DNA from: Prochlorococcus sp. AG-355-P18
GTDB lineage: Bacteria; Cyanobacteriota; Cyanobacteriia; PCC-6307; Cyanobiaceae
NCBI GenBank assembly: GCA_003280515.1
Contig: QCER01000014.1
Span: 1-41,073 of the forward strand
Length of the DNA: 41,073 nucleotides
Reading direction: 5' to 3'
Below, one piece after another: positions 27,880-36,158 of this stretch (the stretch's first letter is position 1; every line of letters begins with the position of its first letter). A program made the translations under genes and the position numbers. The notes beneath the pieces were generated by a model. It searched no databases. It was not told where the DNA came from and worked only from the letters and a program-made list of their open reading frames with translations.

Positions 27880-29319
27880 TTATTTTATTTGAGAAGCCGC
27901 CTGTTTATATGCGACCTCAACTACTTCACTAAGAGTAGGATGAGTATGAACTTCTTTAGATAATTCAATTACATCTTGGTTCCTTGAAATAGCGTTCGAA
28001 ATTTCTTGAATTAAATCAGCTGCATGTAACCCAAAAATATGAGCCCCTAATACCTTCCCATTATCTTTGTTGAAAATCAACTTTAACAATCCATCACTCT
28101 CTAATTCAGCCAATGCTTTTGAATTAGCCTTAAAGAAACTTTTGACAACTCCCAAAGTAAAATTTTCTTTTGTAGATATCTCTTTAGCCTCAACTTCAGA
28201 GAGACCAACTGAACTTATCTCTGGGTGAGTAAAGGTTGCAGCGGGGATACTTTTATAGTTAATTTCGACATTACCACCGCAAATATTATCAACAGCAATA
28301 GTACCCTGCGCTGCAGCTGTATGGGCAAGCATTAGTTTGCCCGTTACATCTCCAACAGCCCAAATGTTAGGTATTATTTCATCACCATTCTTAACTCTCA
28401 TTTGATCATCTACAGGAATGAAACCTTTTACTGTTTCGATACCAACTGACTCAAGATTTAAGTTATTACTATTAGGACTTCTGCCAGTAGCAACTAGTAC
28501 AGCGTCAACTTCTAAAGTTTCTACAACTTCCTTAGATTTTGCATCAGTCAGTTCTATTTTTACAGGGCATCCAGGTGTTATTTTTGTCGCAAAGACATTT
28601 GATTTTGTGTCTATATCTCTTGCTTGAATAAGGTTCTTCTTAGCTATTTTAGTGATGTCTGGATCAAATGTTGGCATAATATTCTCCAAAGCCTCGATCA
28701 TGGTAACTTCACAACCAAGCGCGGTATAAACATCAGCAAATTCTAGACCTATATATCCGCTTCCAATAATTGCTATCCATCTTGGAAGCCACTCAAGTTT
28801 AACCGCATCATCGCTAGTAAATACGGTCCTATTATCCAAAGTTATTCCACGGGGCACAAAAGGAGAAGAGCCTGTTGCTATAACAATATTCTTACATGTG
28901 AAAATTTTATCAATTCCGTTTTTGTCTCTTACACCTACTTTTTGATTTCCTTCAATTCTTCCAATGCCCAAAATAATTTCAACTCCACTCCTTTTAAGAG
29001 TTTTTGTTAAATTTTCTCTAACATTTAAAACTAAATTATTTGCATGATCTGCAATTTTTGATCTCTCGAACCTTACTGGTGAAGCATGTATACCAAATTT
29101 AGCTAAATGTTCATAGTCAGCTATTTCTCTAACTTTTCCACTTGCAGCCAAAAGAGCTTTAGATGGAACACAACCCTTGTTAACACAAGTGCCTCCCATA
29201 TCAGAAGATTCTACTATCGCGACTTTAAGTCCCTTACCAGCAGCATGTTTAGCGGCATCAAAACCTCCATATCCTGCTCCTATTACGATTAAATCAAAAT
29301 CAAAACTTGAATCAGTCAC
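27880..29319 (-). CDS. lpdA: Dihydrolipoamide dehydrogenase (E3)
   Basis: FAD- and NAD-dependent E3 of the pyruvate dehydrogenase complex (and possibly glycine cleavage). The 479 residues show the FAD site VIGAGYGGFDAAKHA (12-26), redox cysteines C45 and C50 in GGTCVNKGCVPSK, and the NAD site IIGSGYIGLEFADVY. The C-terminal catalytic His-Glu pair is in HTHPTLSEVVE. The start is GTG at 29319. It lies 11 bp downstream of the SpoU-type gene and 12 bp upstream of trpC, suggesting one transcript. Confidence 0.96.
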   Translation of the reverse strand: MTDSSFDFDLIVIGAGYGGFDAAKHAAGKGLKVAIVESSDMGGTCVNKGCVPSKALLAASGKVREIADYEHLAKFGIHASPVRFERSKIADHANNLVLNVRENLTKTLKRSGVEIILGIGRIEGNQKVGVRDKNGIDKIFTCKNIVIATGSSPFVPRGITLDNRTVFTSDDAVKLEWLPRWIAIIGSGYIGLEFADVYTALGCEVTMIEALENIMPTFDPDITKIAKKNLIQARDIDTKSNVFATKITPGCPVKIELTDAKSKEVVETLEVDAVLVATGRSPNSNNLNLESVGIETVKGFIPVDDQMRVKNGDEIIPNIWAVGDVTGKLMLAHTAAAQGTIAVDNICGGNVEINYKSIPAATFTHPEISSVGLSEVEAKEISTKENFTLGVVKSFFKANSKALAELESDGLLKLIFNKDNGKVLGAHIFGLHAADLIQEISNAISRNQDVIELSKEVHTHPTLSEVVEVAYKQAASQIK

Positions 29320-29330
29320 TTTTTACTTAT

Positions 29331-30152
29331 TTATTTAGAGGTGTATGCGACTCTTTTTCGTTCAAGTAATAAAGGAACTGCAACACAAGCCACATTTAAT
29401 GATTCTACAATCTCGCTATGCGGAATTGTAATTGTTTCATTAAAAGCTTCTTGAATTTTTTTATGAATACCTTGACCTTCATTACCCAAAATTAATGCTG
29501 TACGTCTAGACCAATCAACTTCCCAGTAAGGTTTTGAAAGTTTTTTTGGACTCTCATTATGGCTACTAGTAGAAAAAATCTTAAATCCTACATTTGATAA
29601 TTCAGACAAAGACTTAAGTAAAGAATTTAATATTTCTTCTTCAATGCCATCAAATCTTAAAAATGGCAAATGAAAAACTGCACCTGAGGATGCTCTTAAT
29701 ACCTTTTGGCCTAATGGGTGCGCACCTCCAGCTAAAAAAATTGCATTAACACCAGCAGCTAAAGCGGTTCTAAATAGATTACCCATATTCCCAGGATCTT
29801 GAATTCTGTCGAGAACAAGAACAAAATCATCTCTTCTATTAAATTGATAATTAGGTATTGCTGAAATCTCTACTAAAGCTGCTATCCCATCTGGATTAAT
29901 TGTTGAAATTGCAGACGCCAAGACTTCCTCAGAGACAATATTTATTAATGACTCATCAAATTTTTTGCTTAGATTTTGATTCTTTATTAGCCATTTTTCG
30001 GTAACTAAAATCTTAGAGGGATTTTTTCCAGACTTCAACAATTCTTGAATGAGATGTGTACCCTCTATGCAAAAAAAGTCTTGATCTTTTGGAGATGATC
30101 CTCTTTTAAATGATCTAAATCTTTTAACTAGATTATTGTTTTTACTAGTTAT
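29331..30152 (-). CDS. SpoU-family RNA 2'-O-methyltransferase; start unresolved
   Basis: SAM-dependent SPOUT methyltransferase of rRNA or tRNA. The catalytic domain is complete: LVLDRIQDPGNMGNLFRTA, ALILGNEGQGI and IPHSEIVESLNVACVA. The first canonical start is TTG at 30041, but the frame upstream encodes a typical substrate-binding N-terminus (TSKNNNLVKRFRSF, then FFCIEGTHLIQE). The frame is open to a stop at 30207-30209 and contains no ATG, GTG or TTG before 30041. I placed the start at an ATA (30150-30152) where family members normally begin; other ATA codons lie at 30173 and 30179. A non-AUG start, a frameshift or loss of the start codon are all possible. Confidence 0.75.
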   Translation of the reverse strand: MTSKNNNLVKRFRSFKRGSSPKDQDFFCIEGTHLIQELLKSGKNPSKILVTEKWLIKNQNLSKKFDESLINIVSEEVLASAISTINPDGIAALVEISAIPNYQFNRRDDFVLVLDRIQDPGNMGNLFRTALAAGVNAIFLAGGAHPLGQKVLRASSGAVFHLPFLRFDGIEEEILNSLLKSLSELSNVGFKIFSTSSHNESPKKLSKPYWEVDWSRRTALILGNEGQGIHKKIQEAFNETITIPHSEIVESLNVACVAVPLLLERKRVAYTSK

Positions 30153-30362
30153 TTTTAAAAAAGTATTTTCTATGAGTATTTTAAAAAATTTGTTATCAAC
30201 TATATTTTAATTACATAAATATTTTGATCAATTATTTATTAATTTTTTTTTTACCCAGAAATCAAAAAATACATTTTCACTTTTAATTAATATTCATGAC
30301 GTTACATAGGGTGGACTTAATATTATTAGTTTGTCATGATGAATCTAATAAATTAAGTCTTA

Positions 30363-31733
30363 ATGATTTGCGGAAGCAAAACGAAGTCATATCTTAAATC
30401 TCAAAATTTAAAGATTCTTGGCCAAGGCAAGTTAAATGGAATAGTTGAAATAAGTGGTGCGAAGAATTCCGCCTTAGTTTTATTAGCCTCATCATTGCTA
30501 ACTAATGAAAAAATAATTCTTGAAAATGTACCTTTTCTCACTGATATTGAAAAGATGGGAAATATCCTAAAGAATTTAGGAGTGAATTTAGTGCGCAAAA
30601 ACAACCAACTAGAAATTGATCCAACAACTATTTCGATTAAAGAACTTCCATATGAACTTGTTAAAGGATTAAGAGCTAGTTTCTTTTGTATAGGTGCACT
30701 ATTAACAAAATTTGGAGAAGCTCAAGTACCATTACCAGGTGGATGCAATATTGGTTCAAGGCCAATAGACGAGCACATTAATGGATTAATAGCACTAGGA
30801 GCAGACATTATTATTGAAGAGGGAATTGTAAAGGCAAAAACAAGGGGGAACAAAAATAGACTTCATGGCACTCATATTAAATTAAATTGTCCAAGTGTAG
30901 GTGCGACCGAAACTTTAATAATGGCAGCATCTTTAGCCCAAGGAAGAACTACTATTGAAAATGCTGCTAGAGAGCCTGAAGTTCAAGATTTATGCCAAAT
31001 GCTTAATAAAATGGGGGCAAAAATTTATGACTCCGGTAAAGAAATAATTATTATTGATGGTGTTAATAAGCTTGGCGGATGTACCCATAAAGTAATTCCA
31101 GACCGAATAGAAGCCGGAACTTTTCTAATAGCTGCAGCTGCAACTGCCTCTTCAATAACAATTTCTCCAGTAATCCCTCATCATCTTGAAGCTGTTACTA
31201 ATAAGCTTCAAGAGAGTGGGAGTAAAATTACGATTAAAGGTAATTCGATTTCTATCAAGAGTAAAGAGATTAAAGGAGTAGATATTGAAACAGCTCCTTT
31301 TCCAGGCTTTCCTACTGATTTGCAGGCACCATTTACAGCTCTAATGACAATCGCAAATGGTGAATCAAAGATAACTGAAACAATTTTCGAAAACAGAATG
31401 AATCACATTTATTTACTTAATGAAATGGGCGCACGTATAAAACTAAACAAAAATGTAGCTCATATCAAAGGTGTTAAATCAATTAATGGGATGACTCTAG
31501 TTGGCTCAGATTTAAGGTCATCAGCTGCATTAATAATTGCAGGAATCATCGCAAAAGGTAGTAGTAAGATCTATGGATTAGAACATTTAGATAGAGGTTA
31601 TGAAAATTTTGAATTAAAACTAAAAAATTTAGGTGTAAAGATAATTAGAGAGTTCAGTAAAAATAGTTTTGAGGAGAATGGATATAAAATAGAACCTAAA
31701 TCTGAGAATTTTTCAAAAGTCGAAGCAGCTTAG
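30363..31733 (+). CDS. murA: UDP-N-acetylglucosamine 1-carboxyvinyltransferase
   Basis: First committed step of peptidoglycan synthesis; target of fosfomycin in other bacteria. The 456 residues are slightly longer than usual owing to N- and C-terminal extensions. The two-domain EPT fold is evident: SGAKNSALVLLASSLL (31-46), the catalytic loop LPGGCNIGSRPID with C128, and AGTFLIAAAATA, then FPTDLQAPFTALM. It starts with ATG, with a stop codon three codons upstream. The upstream gap (30207-30362) holds no gene I can support. Confidence 0.96.
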   Translation: MICGSKTKSYLKSQNLKILGQGKLNGIVEISGAKNSALVLLASSLLTNEKIILENVPFLTDIEKMGNILKNLGVNLVRKNNQLEIDPTTISIKELPYELVKGLRASFFCIGALLTKFGEAQVPLPGGCNIGSRPIDEHINGLIALGADIIIEEGIVKAKTRGNKNRLHGTHIKLNCPSVGATETLIMAASLAQGRTTIENAAREPEVQDLCQMLNKMGAKIYDSGKEIIIIDGVNKLGGCTHKVIPDRIEAGTFLIAAAATASSITISPVIPHHLEAVTNKLQESGSKITIKGNSISIKSKEIKGVDIETAPFPGFPTDLQAPFTALMTIANGESKITETIFENRMNHIYLLNEMGARIKLNKNVAHIKGVKSINGMTLVGSDLRSSAALIIAGIIAKGSSKIYGLEHLDRGYENFELKLKNLGVKIIREFSKNSFEENGYKIEPKSENFSKVEAA

Positions 31734-31770
31734 TCTTTTTCAAAAAATATTTAAAACTAAGAAAGTTGAT

Positions 31771-31881
31771 TCAAACGTAAGCAATATTGATTAGTGAAAT
31801 ACAACCCAAAAATAATATAAACAAAACTAAAAAGCGATTAGACCAATTTTTATTTAAACCATTAAATTTAAATTCGTTCAT
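31771..31881 (-). CDS. Tiny single-span membrane protein (36 aa)
   Basis: A 36-codon frame, ATG at 31881 to TGA at 31771-31773. A short polar N-terminus (MNEFKFNGLNKNWSNR) precedes one hydrophobic span (FLVLFILFLGCISLINIAYV, residues 17-36), giving a likely single-pass protein. The ATG overlaps the TGA of the preceding 48-aa gene as ATGA, the arrangement used for translational coupling. I do not recognise it as any known photosystem, cytochrome b6f or NDH small subunit. Function unknown. Confidence 0.55.
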   Translation of the reverse strand: MNEFKFNGLNKNWSNRFLVLFILFLGCISLINIAYV

Positions 31882-32024
31882 GCCCAAGTTCCGCTATGAG
31901 ATCCGTATGTTGTCAGTATAGTAACTGCAATAAAAAGATAAGGGACAAATTTAAAGGATAATTTTTTAGCTTGAATTTTCGACATTTGTTTTTTTATTAA
32001 ATATAACACAATATTACTAATCAT
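31878..32024 (-). CDS. Tiny single-span membrane protein (48 aa) with strong SD
   Basis: A 48-codon frame with ATG at 32024 and TGA at 31878-31880. A strong Shine-Dalgarno sequence (AAGGAGAT) lies 7 nt upstream of this ATG, which is rare in this window and decides this start over the internal ATG at 31985. The basic N-terminus (KKQMSKIQAKKLSFK) is followed by one hydrophobic span (about residues 26-40, VPYLFIAVTILTTYG) and a short polar tail (SHSGTWA). It overlaps the next tiny gene by 4 bp. No family recognised. Confidence 0.6.
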   Translation of the reverse strand: MISNIVLYLIKKQMSKIQAKKLSFKFVPYLFIAVTILTTYGSHSGTWA

Positions 32025-32030
32025 GAAGAT

Positions 32031-32038
32031 ATCTCCTT
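32031..32038 (-). promoter_or_regulatory. Shine-Dalgarno site of the 48-aa gene
   Basis: On the minus strand this reads AAGGAGAT, nearly the full anti-16S complement, with 6 nt between it and the ATG whose first base is at 32024. Most genes in the window lack such a site, so its presence here is informative support for a very short gene. Confidence 0.7.
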
Positions 32039-32231
32039 TAAAAAAGACTTTCAAGTGTATTTAATTACAAAAATGTATCATAAATGTTTAAAGTTTCCTT
32101 TTTTTGCTTTATTTTTTGTCAGCAAATGCAATAAATCATTCTATGTTTTTATCGAAAAGATTAACTATTAACAAACGTTATCTTGATAACTGTTCCTTGA
32201 CCAAAACAATAGTCAATAAGTTGATTTTTGT

Positions 32232-32237
32232 TATAAT
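32232..32237 (+). promoter_or_regulatory. Candidate -10 box for tRNA-Leu/argD
   Basis: A perfect TATAAT lies 27 bp upstream of the tRNA-Leu 5' end, so transcription would start near 32244. A TTGACC upstream (32197-32202) is too far away, at 29 bp, to be a standard -35 box. Confidence 0.45.
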
Positions 32238-32264
32238 AAAAAAGTTAATTTTTTCAAAAGCCTT

Positions 32265-32346
32265 GGGAGCGTGGTGGAATTGGTAGACGCACCGCACTCA
32301 AAATGCGGCACCTTCGGGTATGTCGGTTCAAGTCCGACCGCTCCCA
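32265..32346 (+). tRNA. trnL: tRNA-Leu (anticodon CAA)
   Basis: An 82-nt class II tRNA. The acceptor stem is GGGAGCG paired with CGCTCCC plus discriminator A. The D arm is GTGGAATTGGTAGAC. The anticodon stem CCGCA/TGCGG encloses the loop CTCAAAA, so the anticodon is CAA and reads UUG. A short variable arm follows, and the T loop is TTCAAGT. The 3' CCA is not encoded. The argD start codon begins 5 nt past the 3' end. Confidence 0.97.
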
Positions 32347-32351
32347 CTTTG

Positions 32352-33527
32352 ATGAATACCTATAGTCGATTCGATATATCTTTCAAAAAAGGAAAAGGTT
32401 GTTGGCTATGGGACAAAACAGGTAAAAGATATCTTGATGCAGTCGCTGGTATAGCAACTTGTAGTCTTGGACATAGCGACAGAGTTTTAAGAAGAAAGTT
32501 ATCAACTCAACTAAAAAAGATTCAGCACATTTCTAATCTCTACAACATTGAAGAACAAGAACAGTTAAGCAGAACTTTAACGAATATGAGCTGTGCTAAA
32601 AGCGTCTTCTTCTGCAATAGTGGTGCGGAAGCAAATGAATCAGCAATTAAATTAATTAAAAAATATGGTAACACAACAAATAAAGGTAAAGAATCAATTA
32701 TTCTCGCAGCAGAATCCAGCTTTCATGGAAGGACGCTTGCAGCCTTGAGTGCCACTGGACAGCCCAAATATCAAAAAGGTTTCGAACCAATGATTCAAGG
32801 GGTCAAATTTTTTAAATTTAACAATTTTGATTCGGTAAAAAAATTATTTAAAGAGTGTGAAATTAATGATCAAAAAATTTCAGGCGTTTTAGTTGAACCA
32901 ATTCAAGGAGAAGGCGGCGTAATTCCTGGAAGTAAAATATTTTTTAAAAGCCTGAGAGAAATATGTGATAAATATAATTCTCTTCTCATATTAGATGAGG
33001 TCCAAAGTGGAGTAGGTCGAACTGGGAAAATGTGGGGTTATGAGAATTTAGGAATTGAGCCTGATGGATTCACCCTTGCTAAAGGGTTAGGAGGAGGTCA
33101 TGCAATTGGGGCATTATTGGTAAAAGAAAAAGCCAACATTTTTTCTCCAGGAGATCATGCAAGCACTTTTGGAGGGAACCCATTCGCCTGTAAAGCTGCC
33201 CTGACTGTATTAGAAGAAATAAATAGAAGAAATATTATCAATAATGTTTATCTAAGAGGGAAACAATTAAGTGCTGGGTTTGAAGAATTGTCAAAAAAAT
33301 TTCCAAACATAATAAGCGGGAAAAGAGGTTTAGGTTTAATACAAGGTCTTGTGATCAATGATGATTATGCTGATGCAAAAAAAATTACATTAAAAGCTTT
33401 TGATAAAGGATTACTGGTAGTTCCTGCAGGAGGAAATGTTGTAAGGGTTGTCCCACCATTAGTTATATCTCGAAGAGAAATAAACATTCTTTTGGATAAG
33501 CTAAATTCAATTTTTGAAGAGTTATAG
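32352..33527 (+). CDS. argD: Acetylornithine aminotransferase
   Basis: PLP-dependent transaminase of arginine synthesis. I chose the ATG at 32352 (391 aa, MNTYSRFDISF). Longer frames starting at 32271 translate the tRNA and are wrong. Visible are FFCNSGAEANESAIK (phosphate cup, about 86-100), SSFHGRTLAALSATGQ, LLILDEVQSGVGRTG (PLP-ring Asp215) and the Schiff-base lysine K244 in FTLAKGLGGG. The start lies just 5 nt after the tRNA-Leu, leaving almost no leader once the tRNA is cut out. folC follows 11 bp downstream. Confidence 0.95.
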   Translation: MNTYSRFDISFKKGKGCWLWDKTGKRYLDAVAGIATCSLGHSDRVLRRKLSTQLKKIQHISNLYNIEEQEQLSRTLTNMSCAKSVFFCNSGAEANESAIKLIKKYGNTTNKGKESIILAAESSFHGRTLAALSATGQPKYQKGFEPMIQGVKFFKFNNFDSVKKLFKECEINDQKISGVLVEPIQGEGGVIPGSKIFFKSLREICDKYNSLLILDEVQSGVGRTGKMWGYENLGIEPDGFTLAKGLGGGHAIGALLVKEKANIFSPGDHASTFGGNPFACKAALTVLEEINRRNIINNVYLRGKQLSAGFEELSKKFPNIISGKRGLGLIQGLVINDDYADAKKITLKAFDKGLLVVPAGGNVVRVVPPLVISRREINILLDKLNSIFEEL

Positions 33528-33538
33528 CAATTTAAATT

Positions 33539-34771
33539 TTGAAAAATGCAAATTTAAAAATTTTTGAATTATTATCTCCTAAATATGAAAGGGATAATAT
33601 CAAGTTAGGTTTATCAAGAATTAAAAAAGCACTTCAAGAACTTGGTAATCCTTGTAAAAATATCCCTGCGATACATATTATTGGAACCAATGGGAAAGGA
33701 TCAATCGCGGCATATTTAGAAAGTATACTTTTTGAAGCTAAAAGGAATTTCGGTGTAACGACGTCTCCTCATCTTTTGGATGTATGCGAGAGGATTAGAG
33801 TTAATAAAAAAAATATTAATAGAACTGATTTTGAAAAAATCTATAAATTAATAGAAAAAAAATTTTCAACATTTGAATTAACTCCTTTTGAAAAAATTAT
33901 TTGCTGCGCACTAAACTTTTTTGACCATAAAAAAGTTGAATTAATCATTCTTGAAGCTGGCTTAGGGGGACGATTAGACGCGACAACAGCCCATAAATTT
34001 AGACCAATCATTGCTATTGGGAATATTGGCTTAGACCATAAAGAATTTCTTGGAGATACGATTGAAAAAATTGCCGAAGAAAAATTAGCAGTTATTGAAA
34101 AAAACTCAATTGTCATCTCTTGCAATCAAAATAGTCAAGTTGAAAATTTAATAACCAAAAAAGTTAAAGAGGTAGGAGCAGAAATTATTTGGAAAGATTC
34201 AATTTCAAACAGCTATGAGCTTGGATTAAAAGGAATTTTTCAAAAGCAAAATGCCTCGGTTGCTATTGGAGCAATTGAAGCGCTAAATAATTTGGGAATT
34301 AATATAAAAGAAAAAGACATTTCTGAAGGTCTTAAAAAGACAACTTGGAGAGGAAGGCTAGAAATAATAAATTATTTCAACAAAGAAATTCTTGTAGATT
34401 GTGCGCATAATTATCCTGCTGCAAAAGCACTCTCTAATGAGCGAAGCAATTGGAAAAATGAAGATAAAGGAATTTATTGGATTTTAGGTGTCCAAAGACA
34501 AAAAGATATTTACGCAATATTAAAAACACTTCTAAAGAAAAATGATCGATTATTACTTGTGCCAGTTCCAAGCCAACCTAGTTGGCAATTAAATGATCTC
34601 TCTCAGTTTAAAGAAATTGACTTTCAAAAAACAATTGAATTTAAAACATTTGAACTTGCCATTGAGTATTTATTTTCCCTAGAAAAATGGCCACCTAATC
34701 ATCCTGTTCTAACAGGTTCTATTTTTTTAGTTGCTGAATTTATTAAATTTGCGAATAAAGAAAAAAGTTAA
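33539..34771 (+). CDS. folC: Folylpolyglutamate synthase / dihydrofolate synthase
   Basis: Mur-ligase-like enzyme that adds glutamate to dihydropteroate and folates. The 410 residues carry the P-loop IIGTNGKGSIAAYLES (48-63), the LEAGLGGRLDATTA block and the C-terminal DCAHNYPAA. The start is TTG at 33539; a nearby ATG (33546) is in another frame and soon meets a stop. It follows argD by 11 bp, probably as one transcript with the tRNA and argD. Its last 4 bp overlap the convergent flavoprotein gene. Confidence 0.94.
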   Translation: MKNANLKIFELLSPKYERDNIKLGLSRIKKALQELGNPCKNIPAIHIIGTNGKGSIAAYLESILFEAKRNFGVTTSPHLLDVCERIRVNKKNINRTDFEKIYKLIEKKFSTFELTPFEKIICCALNFFDHKKVELIILEAGLGGRLDATTAHKFRPIIAIGNIGLDHKEFLGDTIEKIAEEKLAVIEKNSIVISCNQNSQVENLITKKVKEVGAEIIWKDSISNSYELGLKGIFQKQNASVAIGAIEALNNLGINIKEKDISEGLKKTTWRGRLEIINYFNKEILVDCAHNYPAAKALSNERSNWKNEDKGIYWILGVQRQKDIYAILKTLLKKNDRLLLVPVPSQPSWQLNDLSQFKEIDFQKTIEFKTFELAIEYLFSLEKWPPNHPVLTGSIFLVAEFIKFANKEKS

Positions 34772-36120
34772 ATTTTAAATTGTTCTTTTACTTCCCAACC
34801 TTCCAATTTTCCAGGATTCAATAGCCCTTTAGGATCAAATCTTAATTTCGCTTTTACTTGATCTGCATCCACAACTCCGAGACCTCCGCCTTCAACTGTT
34901 AAAACATGAGGATTAAAAATAAAAGCACCAAGTTTTTTGCAATCTTCCATTATTTCATTTAATTCTTCTGACCCATTCCATTTTAATACAGGCAAAGCCG
35001 CTAATCGCGGCGATCCTTGTTGAGAAACTGCCTCTAAATGCCAAAGAACTTTTTTACCCCATTTTTTTCTCAAAAAATTAATTAATTCTAGTTCATTATT
35101 AAGTGGCAAAAGCATTTGTAAATACGTCCAATTTTTATCCCTAGCCCTCATATGAAGAGTTGTATGATTCCATACGACTTCAGAAATTCCATTCGCGAGC
35201 TTTTCTTCTTCCCCAAGGAGGGTAGATTCAACTTTAAATTTTTTACAAATTAGCTCGATTGTTTTTATTCCTCCAAGAGTAGATTGAATTAATATCTTGT
35301 GACTTCTAGATTTACTTTTAAACCAATTTGGCATTTGATCTACAATTTCATCTTCAAGAATTGCTCCTAGTTTCAGATTAATGGCTGCGCAAGTAAGAGT
35401 TTTTAATATTTCTACTGTTTTTTCAAATTCAACACAGTCGATAACTAATGAGTACCACTTACGTTTGATATCAGTAGCAAGTAATAAAGAAGTAATTATT
35501 CCATTAGTCCCATAAGCATGATTTAGAGGTTCGGATTCTTCAGCATCAAATTTTAATAATGCAGGTTTTTCATTCATCGTTACTGCTTCTAAACCTATAA
35601 GATTTCCTGGATCTCTTAAAAATCCCCACTTAATGGAACCAATACCTCCTGATCCACCTGCAATAAAACCTCCAATTGTTGCAGTTTTCCAAGTACTAGG
35701 AAGCAACCTCAATTCCCTCCCATATTTCTCTAATTGTCTATTCAAATCTCCCATAACACAGCCAGACTGTACTTTTACAAAGCCTGTATCTGGATCAAAT
35801 TCTTCTAACTTATTAAATTGACTCATCTGCATTACAATTCCTTTAAATAATGGGACAGCTTGTCCGTAATTACCTGTACCTGAACCCCTTAAAGTAAGTG
35901 GGATAGATAATTCCCAACAAATTTCTGCTACTTCTTTTACCGCTTTGTGATCACTAGGTCTTACCACCAAATCAGCAATACATTCGTCTAATTTTTCAGT
36001 AAGGATTGGAGAGTAGTTATAAAAATCTTTTGACAGTCTTTTTACATCAGATTTATTTTCAATGATCTCTAAATTTTTGACTTCTCTAAATTTGCCTATA
36101 AATTTAAGTTTTGAAATCAT
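34768..36120 (-). CDS. FAD-binding oxidoreductase (GlcD-like)
   Basis: Flavoprotein of the FAD_binding_4 (PCMH/VAO) type, related to D-lactate/glycolate oxidase GlcD. The 450 residues contain the FAD-binding stretch IPLTLRGSGTGNYGQAVPLF (about residues 75-94) and TIGGFIAGGSGGIGSI (about 148-163). A C-terminal GlcD-like cap ends RFDPKGLLNPGKLEGW. The substrate cannot be assigned from sequence. Photorespiratory glycolate is a candidate, but many paralogues exist. Upstream by 38 bp on the same strand is the amidohydrolase. Confidence 0.85.
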   Translation of the reverse strand: MISKLKFIGKFREVKNLEIIENKSDVKRLSKDFYNYSPILTEKLDECIADLVVRPSDHKAVKEVAEICWELSIPLTLRGSGTGNYGQAVPLFKGIVMQMSQFNKLEEFDPDTGFVKVQSGCVMGDLNRQLEKYGRELRLLPSTWKTATIGGFIAGGSGGIGSIKWGFLRDPGNLIGLEAVTMNEKPALLKFDAEESEPLNHAYGTNGIITSLLLATDIKRKWYSLVIDCVEFEKTVEILKTLTCAAINLKLGAILEDEIVDQMPNWFKSKSRSHKILIQSTLGGIKTIELICKKFKVESTLLGEEEKLANGISEVVWNHTTLHMRARDKNWTYLQMLLPLNNELELINFLRKKWGKKVLWHLEAVSQQGSPRLAALPVLKWNGSEELNEIMEDCKKLGAFIFNPHVLTVEGGGLGVVDADQVKAKLRFDPKGLLNPGKLEGWEVKEQFKI

Positions 36121-36158
36121 TATTAAAAATTTTTATACTTTGTATATAAATTAGCCAA

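Larger units (their letters stand above)
32025..32264. other. Spacer before tRNA-Leu
   Basis: Apart from the Shine-Dalgarno site near its left edge and a candidate -10 box near its right edge, I see no supported gene in this 240-bp AT-rich spacer. A 60-codon frame at 32104-32286 starts with TTG, runs into the tRNA and looks spurious. Confidence 0.5.

Noticed and set aside
32104..32286. A 60-codon + strand frame before and into tRNA-Leu
   Set aside because: It starts with TTG, overlaps the tRNA, and has an irregular composition with no support from context.
32271..32351. Extension of argD back through the tRNA
   Set aside because: The extra 27 residues are a translation of the tRNA gene; the ATG at 32352 gives the normal family N-terminus.
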